Shown here one piece after another: positions 34,880-43,458 of a DNA stretch of 64,000 nt. This DNA is from Streptomyces zhaozhouensis (GTDB lineage: Bacteria; Actinomycetota; Actinomycetes; Streptomycetales; Streptomycetaceae): the NCBI RefSeq assembly GCF_900230195.1, contig NZ_OCNE01000016.1, forward strand, positions 111,420-175,419, given 5' to 3'. The notes beneath the pieces are model-generated. The model saw only the letters and a program-made list of their open reading frames with translations. It searched no databases and was not told the DNA's origin. Each line of letters opens with the position of its first letter. The stretch's first letter is position 1. The position numbers were made by a program, and so were the translations under genes.

Positions 34880-35515
34880 ATGGTGCGTCGGGTGGAGCTG
34901 CGGCGGATCGACGAGGAGGGCCTCGCGACCCTTCTCACGGTGGCCGTCGCGGACGCCGCCCCCGAGGAGGTCATGCCGCCGGTGACGGGACCGCCCGGGT
35001 GGACGACGGAACGACGAGAAGCCTTCCTGGCCTGGCACCGCGCCCGCCGCCCCGGACTCGGGGGCTCCCTCGGCGAGTCCACCTACGCGGTCCTCCACGA
35101 CCGGGAGGTCGTCGGTTCGGCGCGCCTGGCGCGCACCGACCGCCGCGACGTCCTCGAAACCGGCCTCTGGCTCGCCCGTGCACAGCGCGGACGCGGCATC
35201 GGCACCGCCGCCCTCCGCGCGCTCCTCCGGGAGGCCGCGCGCGCCGGCGCGCGCGCCGTGGTCGCGGACACCACGACGCACAACACGGCGGCGCTCACCG
35301 CGCTGCGCCGCAACGGAGCGGTGCTCACCACCGGCACCGACGCCGGCAGCGGCACCGACACCGGCACCAGCAGCGGCACCGACACCGGCAGCGACAGAGA
35401 CAGTGGCAGAGACGCCGCCAACGACGGTGGCAACGACAGCGGGGGACCGGGCGAGAAGACGGGCGAGAGGAACGGTGCGGTCCACGCCGAGTTGCCGCTG
35501 CGGCGCACCGGTTGA
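34880..35515 (+). CDS. GNAT-family N-acetyltransferase with low-complexity insertion
   Basis: 211 residues from ATG 34880, with GAGAGGAAA just upstream. The acetyl-CoA site is ARAQRGRGIGTAALRALL (about residues 95-112); VVADTTTHNTAALTALRRNG gives the C-terminal helix. Then about 48 residues of Gly/Thr/Asp/Ser repeats (GTDAGSGTDTGTSSGTDTG) are inserted before the final strand HAELPLR. The insert is encoded by short tandem repeats of the GGCACCGACACC type. Substrate unknown. Terminator-like hairpin at 35619-35636. Confidence 0.85.
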   Translation: MVRRVELRRIDEEGLATLLTVAVADAAPEEVMPPVTGPPGWTTERREAFLAWHRARRPGLGGSLGESTYAVLHDREVVGSARLARTDRRDVLETGLWLARAQRGRGIGTAALRALLREAARAGARAVVADTTTHNTAALTALRRNGAVLTTGTDAGSGTDTGTSSGTDTGSDRDSGRDAANDGGNDSGGPGEKTGERNGAVHAELPLRRTG

Positions 35516-35618
35516 TGGCGTAGACGGCGTTGACGGCGCAGACGGCGCCGGTCGGAACCTCCGCGCCCTTCACAGGCCCCACAGCCCCCACGCACGACGC
35601 ACCACGCTCCCCCGCCGA

Positions 35619-35636
35619 GGGCCCGCCGCCGGGCCC
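35619..35636. terminator. short hairpin between convergent genes
   Basis: GGGCCCG-CCGC-CGGGCCC lies between the acetyltransferase stop (35515) and the MazG-like stop (35644). Small but perfect, and the gap holds no gene. Confidence 0.45.
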
Positions 35637-35643
35637 CCGCCGC

Positions 35644-35949
35644 TCAGGCGTCGCTGACGCGGACCAGCGTGCCCCGCTCGTCGCGCGCGTAGACGCGGCG
35701 CGCGTTCTTGTCGATCTTGGCGACGACCTCGGCGGCCAGGTCGACGCCGTTCATCTCGGCCAGCGCCGTGAGATAGAGAAAGACGTCAGCCAGCTCCTCG
35801 CCCAGGCCGTCCTCCTTCCGGCACCAGGCGGTGAACGCCTCGCTCACCTCCGCCGTGAGCAGCCCGAACTCCAGGGCCACATCGGTTGTGTTGAACCCCT
35901 TGGCCTGCTTGTTCTCCCAGGCCAGCCTCTGGGCGGATGCGATGTCCAC
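35644..35949 (-). CDS. MazG-like nucleotide pyrophosphohydrolase
   Basis: 101 residues, a single MazG/dUTPase-type all-alpha domain. The metal-binding pattern ExxE...ExxD is visible: GLLTAEVSEAFTAW and LGEELADVFLYLTALAE. N-terminal ENKQAKGFNTTDVALEF and C-terminal KIDKNARRVY match MazG-like house-cleaning enzymes that hydrolyse non-canonical NTPs. Confidence 0.88.
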   Translation of the reverse strand: MDIASAQRLAWENKQAKGFNTTDVALEFGLLTAEVSEAFTAWCRKEDGLGEELADVFLYLTALAEMNGVDLAAEVVAKIDKNARRVYARDERGTLVRVSDA

Positions 35950-36031
35950 GTCTCCTCCGACGATGCCGCGGCAGCTATGCCGAAAAGGGTGAAAGGGTGA
36001 AGCGGTAGGGGCGGGGGCGACGGCGGTCGCC

Positions 36032-36457
36032 TCACGAGCGGGTGGCGAGCCGTTCCAGCAGCGTGGCGCTGCGCGCGAGCAACGCCCGTTCCTCCGCCGT
36101 GAGTTCGTCCTCGATGGCCCGCGCCAGCCAACCGACCCTGCGGTCGCGCTCCGCCTCCAGCGCGTCGCGCCCGGCGGCCGACAGCTCGACCAGCGACTTG
36201 CGGCCGTCCGTGGGGTGCGCCCGGCGGGTGACCAGGCGCTGGTCCATGAGCAGTCCGACGACCCGGGCCATCGACTGGGGGCGGACCCGCTGGTCGGCGG
36301 CGAGGTCGCTGGTGGTCATCGCGCCGTTGCGGTCGAGCGCGCCGAGCACGGCGACCTGCCCCATGGGGATGCGGTCCTCGTGGTTGACGCGCCGGGTGAG
36401 CTTGCCCATCGCGGTGCGCAGTTCGGCGGCGAGGGCGGCGGCTTCCGAGGTGGACAT
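36032..36457 (-). CDS. MarR-family transcriptional regulator
   Basis: 141 residues from ATG 36457; the open frame upstream to 36529 is translation of the 13-base repeats. Winged-helix: PMGQVAVLGALDRNGAMTTS, DLAADQRVRPQSMARVVGLL, MDQRLVTRRAHPTDGRKSLV. No Shine-Dalgarno is apparent. It is divergent from the enolase gene, with the repeat array between, so it may control enolase and itself. Confidence 0.9.
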   Translation of the reverse strand: MSTSEAAALAAELRTAMGKLTRRVNHEDRIPMGQVAVLGALDRNGAMTTSDLAADQRVRPQSMARVVGLLMDQRLVTRRAHPTDGRKSLVELSAAGRDALEAERDRRVGWLARAIEDELTAEERALLARSATLLERLATRS

Positions 36458-36497
36458 ACGGCACTTTACCGCGTTGACCAGCGCGGTTGCAGCCAAA

Positions 36498-36588
36498 GTG
36501 CGCAGGCAGACTGCACAGACAGCCTGCACAGCGAATCTGCACAGCTAATCTGCACAGGCAAGCTACACAGGCAAACTGCACAGCATTG
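36498..36588. repeat. 13-bp direct repeats (iteron-like), six good copies plus one degenerate
   Basis: Units start at 36511, 36524, 36537, 36550, 36563 and 36576, each beginning CTGCACAG or CTACACAG; a degenerate unit begins at 36498. Consensus CTGCACAGNNAAN. The array fills most of the gap between the MarR start (36457) and the enolase start (36671). Clearly more A/T-rich than its surroundings. Confidence 0.9.
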
Positions 36589-36670
36589 CTGTATGGTTGC
36601 GGCTGTCGGGCCCAGCGCCAGCGTCGTCGCAGCCGGGGCCACGACCACACGGCAACGGGAAGGAACTCCC

Positions 36671-38023
36671 ATGTCCCCGACGACAGCGGAGACGGCGTCA
36701 ACGACCAACGCGGGAACGGCGGGTGAGACGGGCGGCACCGCCGTCCGGAAGGTCACCGCCCGCACCGTGGTCGACAGCCGGGGCAACCCGACGGTCGAGG
36801 TCGACATCGTCCTGGCCGACGGCTCCCGGGGGCGCACGGCCGTGCCCTCCGGCGCCTCCACCGGCGCGCGGGAGGCCGTGGAACTCCGCGACGGGGATCC
36901 GAGGCGCTGGCACGGCAGGGGTGTCGACCGCGCGGTGGCCCATGTCAACGGCGAGATCGCCGCCACCGTGCGCGGCCGGGACGCGGCGGACCAGGAAGGG
37001 CTCGACGCGGCCCTGACCGCGCTCGACGGCACACCCGGCAAGGCACGCCTCGGCGCCAACGCGCTTCTCGGCGTCTCCCTGGCCGCCGCGAAGGCCGCGG
37101 CGGCGGCCCGCCGCCAGCCTCTCTACCGTTACCTCGGCGGGGCCGGGGCGCGGCTGCTGCCGCTGCCGATGATGAACATCGTCAACGGCGGCGCCCACGC
37201 CGACAATCCGCTGGACTACCAGGAGTTCATGATCGCGCCCGTCGGCGCGGCCACCTTCGCGGAGGCCGTGCGGATGGGCAGCGAGGTCTTCCACACCCTG
37301 CGCCGCGACCTGCTCGCCGCCGGGCACTCCACCGGCGTCGGCGACGAGGGCGGCTTCGCGCCCGCGCTGCGCACCGCCGAGGAGGCGCTGGACTTCGTGA
37401 CGGCGGCCGTCGAACGCGCGGGCTACCGCCCCGGCGCCGACATCGGTCTGGTCATGGACCCGGCGTCCTCCGAGTTCTTCCGCGACGGGATGTACCACTA
37501 CGCGGGCGAGGGAGTGCGCCGCACCCCCTCCGAGCACGCCGACCACCTGGCCCGGCTCATCGACGCCTACCCGGTCGTCTCCGTCGAGGACCCGATGGCG
37601 GAGAACGACCTGGACGGCTGGCGCGAGCTCACCGCCCGCGTCGGCGACCGCTGCCAGCTCACCGGCGACGACGTCTTCTGCACCAACGAGGCCCTGCTGC
37701 GGGAGGGCATCCGCACCGGCGTCGCCAACTCGGTCCTGGTCAAGGTCAACCAGGTCGGCACGCTCACCGAGGCGCTGGCCGCGGTGACCACGGCCCACCG
37801 GGCGGGCTGGACGGCCGTCGTGTCGCACCGCTCCGGCGAGACGGAGGACACCACCATCGCCGACCTGGCGGTGGCGACCGGCTGCGGGCAGATCAAGACC
37901 GGCTCGCTCTCCCGCTCGGACCGCACGGCGAAGTACAACCAACTGATCCGCATCGAGGAGGAGTTGGGCGAGGCGGCGCGCTACGCCGGCCGTTCCGCGC
38001 TGCGCGGGGCGCACGGGGCCTGA
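36671..38023 (+). CDS. eno: enolase (phosphopyruvate hydratase), probable second paralogue
   Basis: 450 residues from ATG 36671 with GGGAAGGAA upstream. It carries a 25-residue Thr/Ala-rich N-terminal extension not needed for the fold. Enolase motifs: VDSRGNPTVEVDI, PSGASTGAREAVELRDGD, GVGDEGGFAP (catalytic Glu), the metal site SVEDPMAENDLDGW, LVKVNQVGTLTEAL (catalytic Lys) and SHRSGETEDTTIADLAV. Many Streptomyces carry a main eno in a cell-division context and a second copy; the unusual promoter repeats, MarR neighbour and lack of glycolytic or ftsB neighbours suggest this is the second. Confidence 0.95.
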   Translation: MSPTTAETASTTNAGTAGETGGTAVRKVTARTVVDSRGNPTVEVDIVLADGSRGRTAVPSGASTGAREAVELRDGDPRRWHGRGVDRAVAHVNGEIAATVRGRDAADQEGLDAALTALDGTPGKARLGANALLGVSLAAAKAAAAARRQPLYRYLGGAGARLLPLPMMNIVNGGAHADNPLDYQEFMIAPVGAATFAEAVRMGSEVFHTLRRDLLAAGHSTGVGDEGGFAPALRTAEEALDFVTAAVERAGYRPGADIGLVMDPASSEFFRDGMYHYAGEGVRRTPSEHADHLARLIDAYPVVSVEDPMAENDLDGWRELTARVGDRCQLTGDDVFCTNEALLREGIRTGVANSVLVKVNQVGTLTEALAAVTTAHRAGWTAVVSHRSGETEDTTIADLAVATGCGQIKTGSLSRSDRTAKYNQLIRIEEELGEAARYAGRSALRGAHGA

Positions 38024-38198
38024 GGCACGGGGGCGCGCCGGCGGGAACGGTGAGGGCGCCGGCGGAGGCGCCGGCGCGACCGCCGTGGCCGGAGAACGCC
38101 GTTCACGTACCGCCGGGCGCGCGCTCCTGCTATGGTCCCCTCCCCCCATGCCCTCGGCCGGCGCCGTCCGGCCCGACCCCAGAACGGGACAACGCCTC

Positions 38199-39401
38199 GT
38201 GAGCAGCGCAGACGCCCAGCACTCCCCCGTCTCCGACCGGCCCTTCCGACTGATCGTCACCGGTGGCGGCACCGGCGGGCACACCTATCCGGCGCTGACG
38301 GCCGTGCGGACCCTGACCGCACGACTCGCCGCGCGCGGGCGGGCGTTGGACGTGCTGTGGGTCGGCACCGCGGACAGTCTGGAGTCGAGGGTCGCGGCCG
38401 CGGAGGGCATCCGGTTCGCCTCCGTGGCCACCGGCAAGATCCGCCGCGCCAGCAACCCGCTGAAGATGCTCTCACCGGCCAACGTCAGGGACATGGGCCG
38501 CGTTCCCCTCGGCGTCGCGCAGGCCCGCAGACTGGTCAACGACCACCGGCCCGACGTGGTCCTGGCCACCGGGGGCTATGTCGCCGTCCCCGTCGGGCTG
38601 GCCGCCAGGCTCTGCAAGCGGCCCCTGGTGGTCCACGAGCAGACGGTCCGCCTCGGTCTGGCCAACCGCTCCCTCGCCGGCCGCGCCACCCGGGTGGCCG
38701 TCTCCTCCGAGTCCACGCTCCCCCTGCTGCCGGAGCCGGCCAGGCCCCGGGCGGTCGTCACCGGCAACCCGGTCCGCCCCGAAGTCCTCACCGGCCAGCC
38801 GGAGAAGGCCCGCACCGCCCTCGGCCTGACCGGCTTCGCACCCGACCTGCCCACCGTCTACGTCACCGGCGGCGCACAGGGTTCGCAGCAGATCAACGGC
38901 CTGGTGCGGGACATCCTGCCCTGGCTGCTCGCCCAGGCCAACGTGATCCACCAGTGCGGGCCGGCCAACGTCGACGAACTGCGCGGCCACACCGCGTCGT
39001 TGCCCGCCGAACTGGCCGCGCGTTACCTGCTGACCGGCTATGTCGGCGCCGAACTCCCCGACGTGCTGGCCCTCGCCGACCTGGTGATCTCGCGCAGCGG
39101 CGCCGGCACCATCGCCGAGCTCACCGCCCTCGGCAAGGCCGCCGTCCTCGTGCCGCTGGCCACGTCGGCCGGCAACGAGCAGGCGCACAACGCCCGCCAC
39201 CTCCAGGACGCCGGCGCCGCCGTCGCCCTCGCCGACGCCCCGACGGCCGACACCCTCCGCGCCGCCCTCGCCCCGCTGCTGACCGACCCGGCCGCCCGCA
39301 CCGCCATGGCCGACGCCGCCCGCGCGCAGGGCCGTCCGGACGCCGCCGAACGCCTCATCGACACGCTCCTCGACGCGGCGGGGGAAGCGGCGGGCGCGTA
39401 G
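38199..39401 (+). CDS. MurG-like UDP-GlcNAc:lipid I glycosyltransferase, probably a paralogue
   Basis: 400 residues from GTG 38199; ATG 38148 is an alternative without clear ribosome-binding site. GT28 family GT-B fold: N-terminal LIVTGGGTGGHTYPAL (lipid-binding Gly loop), PLVVHEQTVRLGLANRSLAG, and C-terminal VYVTGGAQGSQQINGLV with LVISRSGAGTIAEL (UDP-GlcNAc site). The usual Gln-Asn at the substrate loop is replaced (HEQTVRLG rather than HEQNAxxG). No mur/fts genes surround it, so it is likely a second copy with a specialised role, perhaps in antibiotic resistance or another glycan. Confidence 0.85.
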   Translation: MSSADAQHSPVSDRPFRLIVTGGGTGGHTYPALTAVRTLTARLAARGRALDVLWVGTADSLESRVAAAEGIRFASVATGKIRRASNPLKMLSPANVRDMGRVPLGVAQARRLVNDHRPDVVLATGGYVAVPVGLAARLCKRPLVVHEQTVRLGLANRSLAGRATRVAVSSESTLPLLPEPARPRAVVTGNPVRPEVLTGQPEKARTALGLTGFAPDLPTVYVTGGAQGSQQINGLVRDILPWLLAQANVIHQCGPANVDELRGHTASLPAELAARYLLTGYVGAELPDVLALADLVISRSGAGTIAELTALGKAAVLVPLATSAGNEQAHNARHLQDAGAAVALADAPTADTLRAALAPLLTDPAARTAMADAARAQGRPDAAERLIDTLLDAAGEAAGA

Positions 39402-39457
39402 GACGCCCCCCGGCCGGGACGGCCCCGCCGCGCCCCTCGGATGGTTACGCTGGGCTT

Positions 39458-40129
39458 ATGCCAGGGGAGGAAGAAGGCGTCGCGCGGGACCACGGTTGGT
39501 GGGTCGCCCGGCTGGACGTCGACGCGTCCGCCCCGCGCGGGTACCGGGTGGAGTATCTCCCCGGCGGTGCCCACGCGTCGCGCGCCGACGCCGGGAAGGC
39601 CGCCGTCGCCCAGGCGGGGGAGGACGGCGGTCCCGCACCGCGCGCTCCGGGGTCGGTGGACGTGGTGGGCCGTGCCGGCACCTACTGGGTCACCTTCGAC
39701 CGGAGGCGGTCACTCTCCCTCGAACTCGCCGACGCGGACGGCGATCCGGTCCGTCTGGGAGTGCGGCTGACCCCGCCCGGATCGCCGGCGTCGGCGTCGG
39801 CGCCGCCCGGAAGGCACGCGCGGCGTTCGGCGCCGGACGCGACGCGCGAAGGGCTGGCCCCGCCGGACGGCGATCGCCACATCAACCGCCGCAAGCTCCC
39901 CATCCCGCTCCAGGCCGAGGGCGGGGCGATCACGTTGTGCGGCTCGGTGGGAGGTCTGCTCGCGCTTCAGGGCCTGCTCTCCACGTCCCACGCCGGCGCG
40001 GCGGAGGCCGCCGGGTACTCCTTCGTCCCGGCGGCCGTGCTCCTGGTCGCGGCCTGCCTCTGGCACCGGAACTGGTACCCCCGCGCCTCCAGGGCCTACC
40101 GGGAGCGCGTGAGGACGGGCCGGCGTTGA
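39458..40129 (+). CDS. hypothetical two-helix membrane protein
   Basis: 223 residues from ATG 39458. The first 110 residues are charged and soluble (ARDHGWWVARLDVDASAPRG, GTYWVTFDRRRSLSLELADA); a linker and two hydrophobic segments (ITLCGSVGGLLALQGLL, YSFVPAAVLLVAACLW) follow. Not a family I recognise. Probably downstream of the MurG-like gene (56-base gap). Confidence 0.6.
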   Translation: MPGEEEGVARDHGWWVARLDVDASAPRGYRVEYLPGGAHASRADAGKAAVAQAGEDGGPAPRAPGSVDVVGRAGTYWVTFDRRRSLSLELADADGDPVRLGVRLTPPGSPASASAPPGRHARRSAPDATREGLAPPDGDRHINRRKLPIPLQAEGGAITLCGSVGGLLALQGLLSTSHAGAAEAAGYSFVPAAVLLVAACLWHRNWYPRASRAYRERVRTGRR

Positions 40130-40135
40130 CGCCTG

Positions 40136-40158
40136 CCGCCGCGGAGGCGGAGCGGCGG
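40136..40158. terminator. hairpin between convergent genes
   Basis: CCGCCGC / GCGGCGG arms with a 9-base loop, in the 54-base gap between stops at 40129 (+) and 40184 (-). Confidence 0.5.
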
Positions 40159-40183
40159 CCCCCTCGCGCGGGTTCCGCGCGGC

Positions 40184-41008
40184 TCAGGGCAGCAGCGCCA
40201 TGCCCTCCGGGACGTCGATGCCGAACTCCCCCACCAGCACCCGCCGCACCTCCCCCTCGTCCGCCAACTCGCGCCTGGTGACCGTTCCGTCGCGCGCCGT
40301 CTCAGTCAACTCCCTTCCGTCCAGCAGCAGATGTCTCGCGCTCAGGGTGCGCTGGACGATCGGTCGCCGGATGAACGGGGAGTCGGAGTAGGTGGCCGCG
40401 TACCAGTTCTGCGTCACCAGGTCGGACAGCGCGAACGGCTCCTCGGTGAACGCGAGTTGCGCCGCCCAGTCATCTTCCCGCCACGCCTGGAGCACCCACT
40501 GCGGCAGCGGCCCGTCGTGCGGCACCTGGACGAGCCGGTGCCGCCGCCCGTCGGCGCGGAACTCCACGTCCGGCACCAGCGGCACCGGCTCCACCATGGC
40601 GCCGAGGTTTCCGAAGCCGACGTCCCCGAGGTGGGGCCTGGGGTCGTCCGCCGCCCGCACCAGCAGCAGCGCGTGCGCCCGCGGCCGGCTCTCCAGCCGC
40701 TCCGCGCCCACCACCACCCGTCCACTGAGCACCGTCACCCCGAAGCCCAGCGCCCGCAACGCCCCGGCCAGCAGCAGGTTGTGCTCGAAGCAGTAGCCAC
40801 CGCGTCGGCCGTGCACCAACTTGGCCGTCAGGTCGTCGAGTTCGAGGGAGGGAACGGCGCCGCGCAGCGGGTCCAGGTTCTCGAACGGGAGGGACAGCAG
40901 ATGTGCGCGGTGCACCCCGCGCAAGGTCGCCAGGTCGGCGGAGCGCGCGCCCCGCCAGCCGATCCGGTCGAGGTAGGCGTCGAGGTCGAACCGCTGTTCG
41001 TCAGGCAT
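40184..41008 (-). CDS. arylamine N-acetyltransferase (NAT)
   Basis: 274 residues, the usual family length. Catalytic triad: Cys in RRGGYCFEHN (about residue 71), His in RPRAHALLLV, Asp in LGDVGFGN. It acetylates arylamines or hydrazines from acetyl-CoA by a ping-pong mechanism; some actinomycete NATs close ansamycin rings, but no such cluster is here. Confidence 0.93.
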   Translation of the reverse strand: MPDEQRFDLDAYLDRIGWRGARSADLATLRGVHRAHLLSLPFENLDPLRGAVPSLELDDLTAKLVHGRRGGYCFEHNLLLAGALRALGFGVTVLSGRVVVGAERLESRPRAHALLLVRAADDPRPHLGDVGFGNLGAMVEPVPLVPDVEFRADGRRHRLVQVPHDGPLPQWVLQAWREDDWAAQLAFTEEPFALSDLVTQNWYAATYSDSPFIRRPIVQRTLSARHLLLDGRELTETARDGTVTRRELADEGEVRRVLVGEFGIDVPEGMALLP

Positions 41009-41079
41009 ACGGTGACGCTAACCAGCGCCCCGCCACCCCGTGATCGGCCGCGGGGCCGAGGACGACCGGGCCGTTGGAC

Positions 41080-42294
41080 CTAGCGATCCGGCACGCCGGG
41101 ACCGGGACCGGCGCCCGAGGCCGCGGTCCTCGCCACGTGGGCGGCGGCCAGCGCGCACGCGGTCAGCAGCAGCGCGAGGCTCGCGGTGAGCGCCGCCCGC
41201 AGACCGAGCAGCGCCAGCAGCCCGCTGATCGCGATGATGCCCAGCGAGCTGGCGGTGCGCTGGAGCGCGAACATCTCCGCCCGCCGGCCCGGGGGCGAGA
41301 GTTCGTCCAGCGCCAGCGAGTAGAAGGTGCTCAGCATCGGCAGGAAGAGCCCGACGACGGCGGCGCCGGCGAGGGTCACCGCCAGGTGCCCGCCGGTGAG
41401 CACCAGCGCCGAACCGGTGGCCATCGCCGCGAGAAAGGCGACGACCCGCCGGGGCGTGGGCTTCCGGTTGCGCACGCTGACCCATATGCCGCCCATGACC
41501 GAGCCGACGCACAGCGTCAGCGCGAACAGGAACGCCCAGCCGGGGTCGAGGCCGAAGGCCAGCGCGAACGGAACCGCGCCGACCTCCACGGCGGCCGCGG
41601 CGGAACCGCTCGCGGAGGCGCAGAACAGCCAGAGGAACACCGCCCGGGGCACCCGCGTCCGGGCCCGGTTCACCTCGTTCACCTGGAGTCCGCGCGCCTC
41701 GGGGACGCTCGGCATCAGGACGAGGGGGCCCAGTCCCAGCACGGTGACCACCGCCATCGTCCAGGCCGGCGAGACGGCCCCGAGCAGCGAGGCGAGCACG
41801 GGCGACAGCGCGAAGGAGACCTCGGTCAGCGTCGCCGCCACACCCAACGCCCGGGGCAGACCGGCCGGTTCCACGAGGTAGTTGAGCAGCAGCCGCATGT
41901 AGCCGTACGCCGCGCCGTTGACGACGCCGGCGGCGACCACGGCGACCACGACCAGCGCGAACGGGGCCCTCGCCGCGGCCAGGAGCGTGACGGCGGCCAG
42001 GGCCAGCGCGCGGACGCCGATGAGCGCGCGCAGATAGCGCACGCCGTTGAACCGCCGTCCGATCCGCGCCACGGGAACGGCCCCGAGCACCTGCGCCGCC
42101 GTCATCGCCAGCACCAGCGCGGCGCCGGACTCGGCCGTGCCCGTGAGGGGCAGCGCGATCAGCGCGAACGCGATGGGCGCGGCGGCCTGGGGGACGTTGA
42201 ACGTTCCGCAGCCCGCCTGCCACCGTAGGATGTCCAGCCTCGAACGAGAGGTGCGGGCCGCGCGCCCCCGCGGGGTCGTGGCGGTACGGGCCAT
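41080..42294 (-). CDS. major facilitator superfamily sugar-efflux-like transporter
   Basis: 404 residues from ATG 42294; the frame extends to 42753 but that part lies inside the divergent regulator. Twelve membrane segments can be counted, with the loop VARIGRRFNGVRYLRAL between segments 2 and 3. Resembles SET/drug-efflux MFS proteins. Divergent from the XRE-cupin regulator, its probable controller. Confidence 0.88.
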   Translation of the reverse strand: MARTATTPRGRAARTSRSRLDILRWQAGCGTFNVPQAAAPIAFALIALPLTGTAESGAALVLAMTAAQVLGAVPVARIGRRFNGVRYLRALIGVRALALAAVTLLAAARAPFALVVVAVVAAGVVNGAAYGYMRLLLNYLVEPAGLPRALGVAATLTEVSFALSPVLASLLGAVSPAWTMAVVTVLGLGPLVLMPSVPEARGLQVNEVNRARTRVPRAVFLWLFCASASGSAAAAVEVGAVPFALAFGLDPGWAFLFALTLCVGSVMGGIWVSVRNRKPTPRRVVAFLAAMATGSALVLTGGHLAVTLAGAAVVGLFLPMLSTFYSLALDELSPPGRRAEMFALQRTASSLGIIAISGLLALLGLRAALTASLALLLTACALAAAHVARTAASGAGPGPGVPDR

Positions 42295-42412
42295 CGGAGC
42301 CTCATCTCTCGTTCGGAGCGTGCGGCCGGGCCCCGGAAGCACGCCGAGGTGAGCACTATATTGCCCACCCCGGAAGTTCGTCGACGCCATTACCGACCCG
42401 AGGTGAGGACGC
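42295..42412. promoter_or_regulatory. divergent promoter region MFS / XRE regulator
   Basis: A -10-like TATATT (42357-42362) occurs in a rare A/T-rich spot inside GGTGAGCACTATATTGCC, with GGTG and CACC flanks giving weak dyad symmetry. The arrangement suits control of both genes by the XRE-cupin protein. No clear -35 was seen. Confidence 0.4.
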
Positions 42413-42976
42413 ATGGCCGAGCGCATCCGGCCCGAGGTGGCCGTCCTCGTGGGGCGGCGCATCCGGGCGCTGCGGTCGGCCGCCGGACAGAGCGTCGCCG
42501 GCCTCGCGGAGCGCAGCGAGGTCAGCCGGCGGATGCTCACCCAGATCGAACTCGGCCAGGCCAACCCCAGTCTCGGCACGGTCGACCGGATCGCGGCGGC
42601 GCTCGGGACCACCTTCGCGGCCCTCGTCGGCATGATCGGCGCGCCCTCGCCCGACGCGCTCAAGGTCTGGTCGACCCCGCACGGCAGCTGGGCGTATCTG
42701 CTCAAGGCGTCCGAGACCAGCCATGTCTCGGTGGAGCTGTGGAAGTGGCACATCGCCGGCGACGACAGCTACCGGGTGACCCCGACGCCGGGCGCGCCCG
42801 ACACGATGGTGCACGTCTCGCACGGCGTGCTGCGGGTGCGCTCCGCCGCCACCGCGCTCCTCGCGAAGGAGGACGAGTCGGCGGCGATCCCCGGCGGCGC
42901 GCCCTACGCCTTCGAGGCGGACTCCGAGGCGGTCGACTTCCTCTCCGTGGTGATGATCACCCGCGAGGACGGCTGA
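42413..42976 (+). CDS. XRE-family regulator with C-terminal cupin
   Basis: 187 residues. HTH in 10-65 (GRRIRALRSAAGQSVAGLAE and EVSRRMLTQIELGQANPSL). Cupin in 80-185 (VELWKWHIAGDDSYRVTP, HVSHGVLRVRS, IPGGAPYAFEADS). This HTH-cupin architecture senses small molecules, often controlling amino-acid or drug exporters; the divergent MFS gene is the likely target. Confidence 0.9.
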   Translation: MAERIRPEVAVLVGRRIRALRSAAGQSVAGLAERSEVSRRMLTQIELGQANPSLGTVDRIAAALGTTFAALVGMIGAPSPDALKVWSTPHGSWAYLLKASETSHVSVELWKWHIAGDDSYRVTPTPGAPDTMVHVSHGVLRVRSAATALLAKEDESAAIPGGAPYAFEADSEAVDFLSVVMITREDG

Positions 42977-43041
42977 CCGGCCGGCCGGGACGGGTCCCGG
43001 CCGGCTCTGCTGCACTGGGCCCCCACGAAGTGGAGGTCACC

Positions 43042-43398
43042 ATGGGCCTGTTCCGACTGTTCCGCGGGAAGAGGCACCAGCCTCCGTCACCCGCGCCCCC
43101 CGCGGCTCCCGTCAGCCGGCCGGCGCCACGGAAGCGGCGCGAGCCCTGGCTCGACCACGGCCTGCACCACGGCGCACACGTCCCCTGCGCCCGCTGCGAC
43201 AGGCGGCTGCGCGTCGCGCTCCAGTCCCCGTCGTCCGTGACGGTCAGCCACGACGGCGCGCTCGACGGCATCGTGCTGGTCTGCGCCGACTGCGGCCGGC
43301 TGCTCTGCGCGACCTGCGCGCTGGCCGCCAGCGACAACCCCTATCTGCCGAGGTGCGACGGCTGCCGGGGCAACGTCACGCTGCCGATGTCCCGCTGA
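43042..43398 (+). CDS. small zinc-ribbon protein, unknown function
   Basis: 118 residues from ATG 43042 with GGAGG at 43032. Four CxxC pairs (CARC, CADC, CATC, CDGC) indicate two zinc knuckles; the N-terminal 35 residues are Pro/Arg-rich and probably disordered. A hairpin at 43420-43440 follows the stop. Confidence 0.65.
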   Translation: MGLFRLFRGKRHQPPSPAPPAAPVSRPAPRKRREPWLDHGLHHGAHVPCARCDRRLRVALQSPSSVTVSHDGALDGIVLVCADCGRLLCATCALAASDNPYLPRCDGCRGNVTLPMSR

Positions 43399-43419
43399 AC
43401 CGTCGCCGGCGCGGCGCCC

Positions 43420-43440
43420 CGGGCCGCCGCACGCGGCCCG
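43420..43440. terminator. hairpin between convergent genes
   Basis: CGGGCCGC / GCGGCCCG arms around a 5-base loop, between stops at 43398 (+) and 43459 (-). Confidence 0.55.
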
Positions 43441-43458
43441 TCCGCGTTCCCCGGAACC

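Noticed and set aside
34687..34900. RKP heptad protein encoded by the 21-bp repeats
   Set aside because: The frame exists only because the repeat length is a multiple of three; no start signal, and it overlaps the acetyltransferase gene.
36457..36529. Cys-rich N-terminal extension of the MarR protein (QAVCAVCLRTL)
   Set aside because: It is translation of the 13-bp repeat region; the MarR fold begins at the Met at 36457.
36498..36588. CRISPR array
   Set aside because: Repeats are 13 bases long and directly abutting, without spacers or cas genes.
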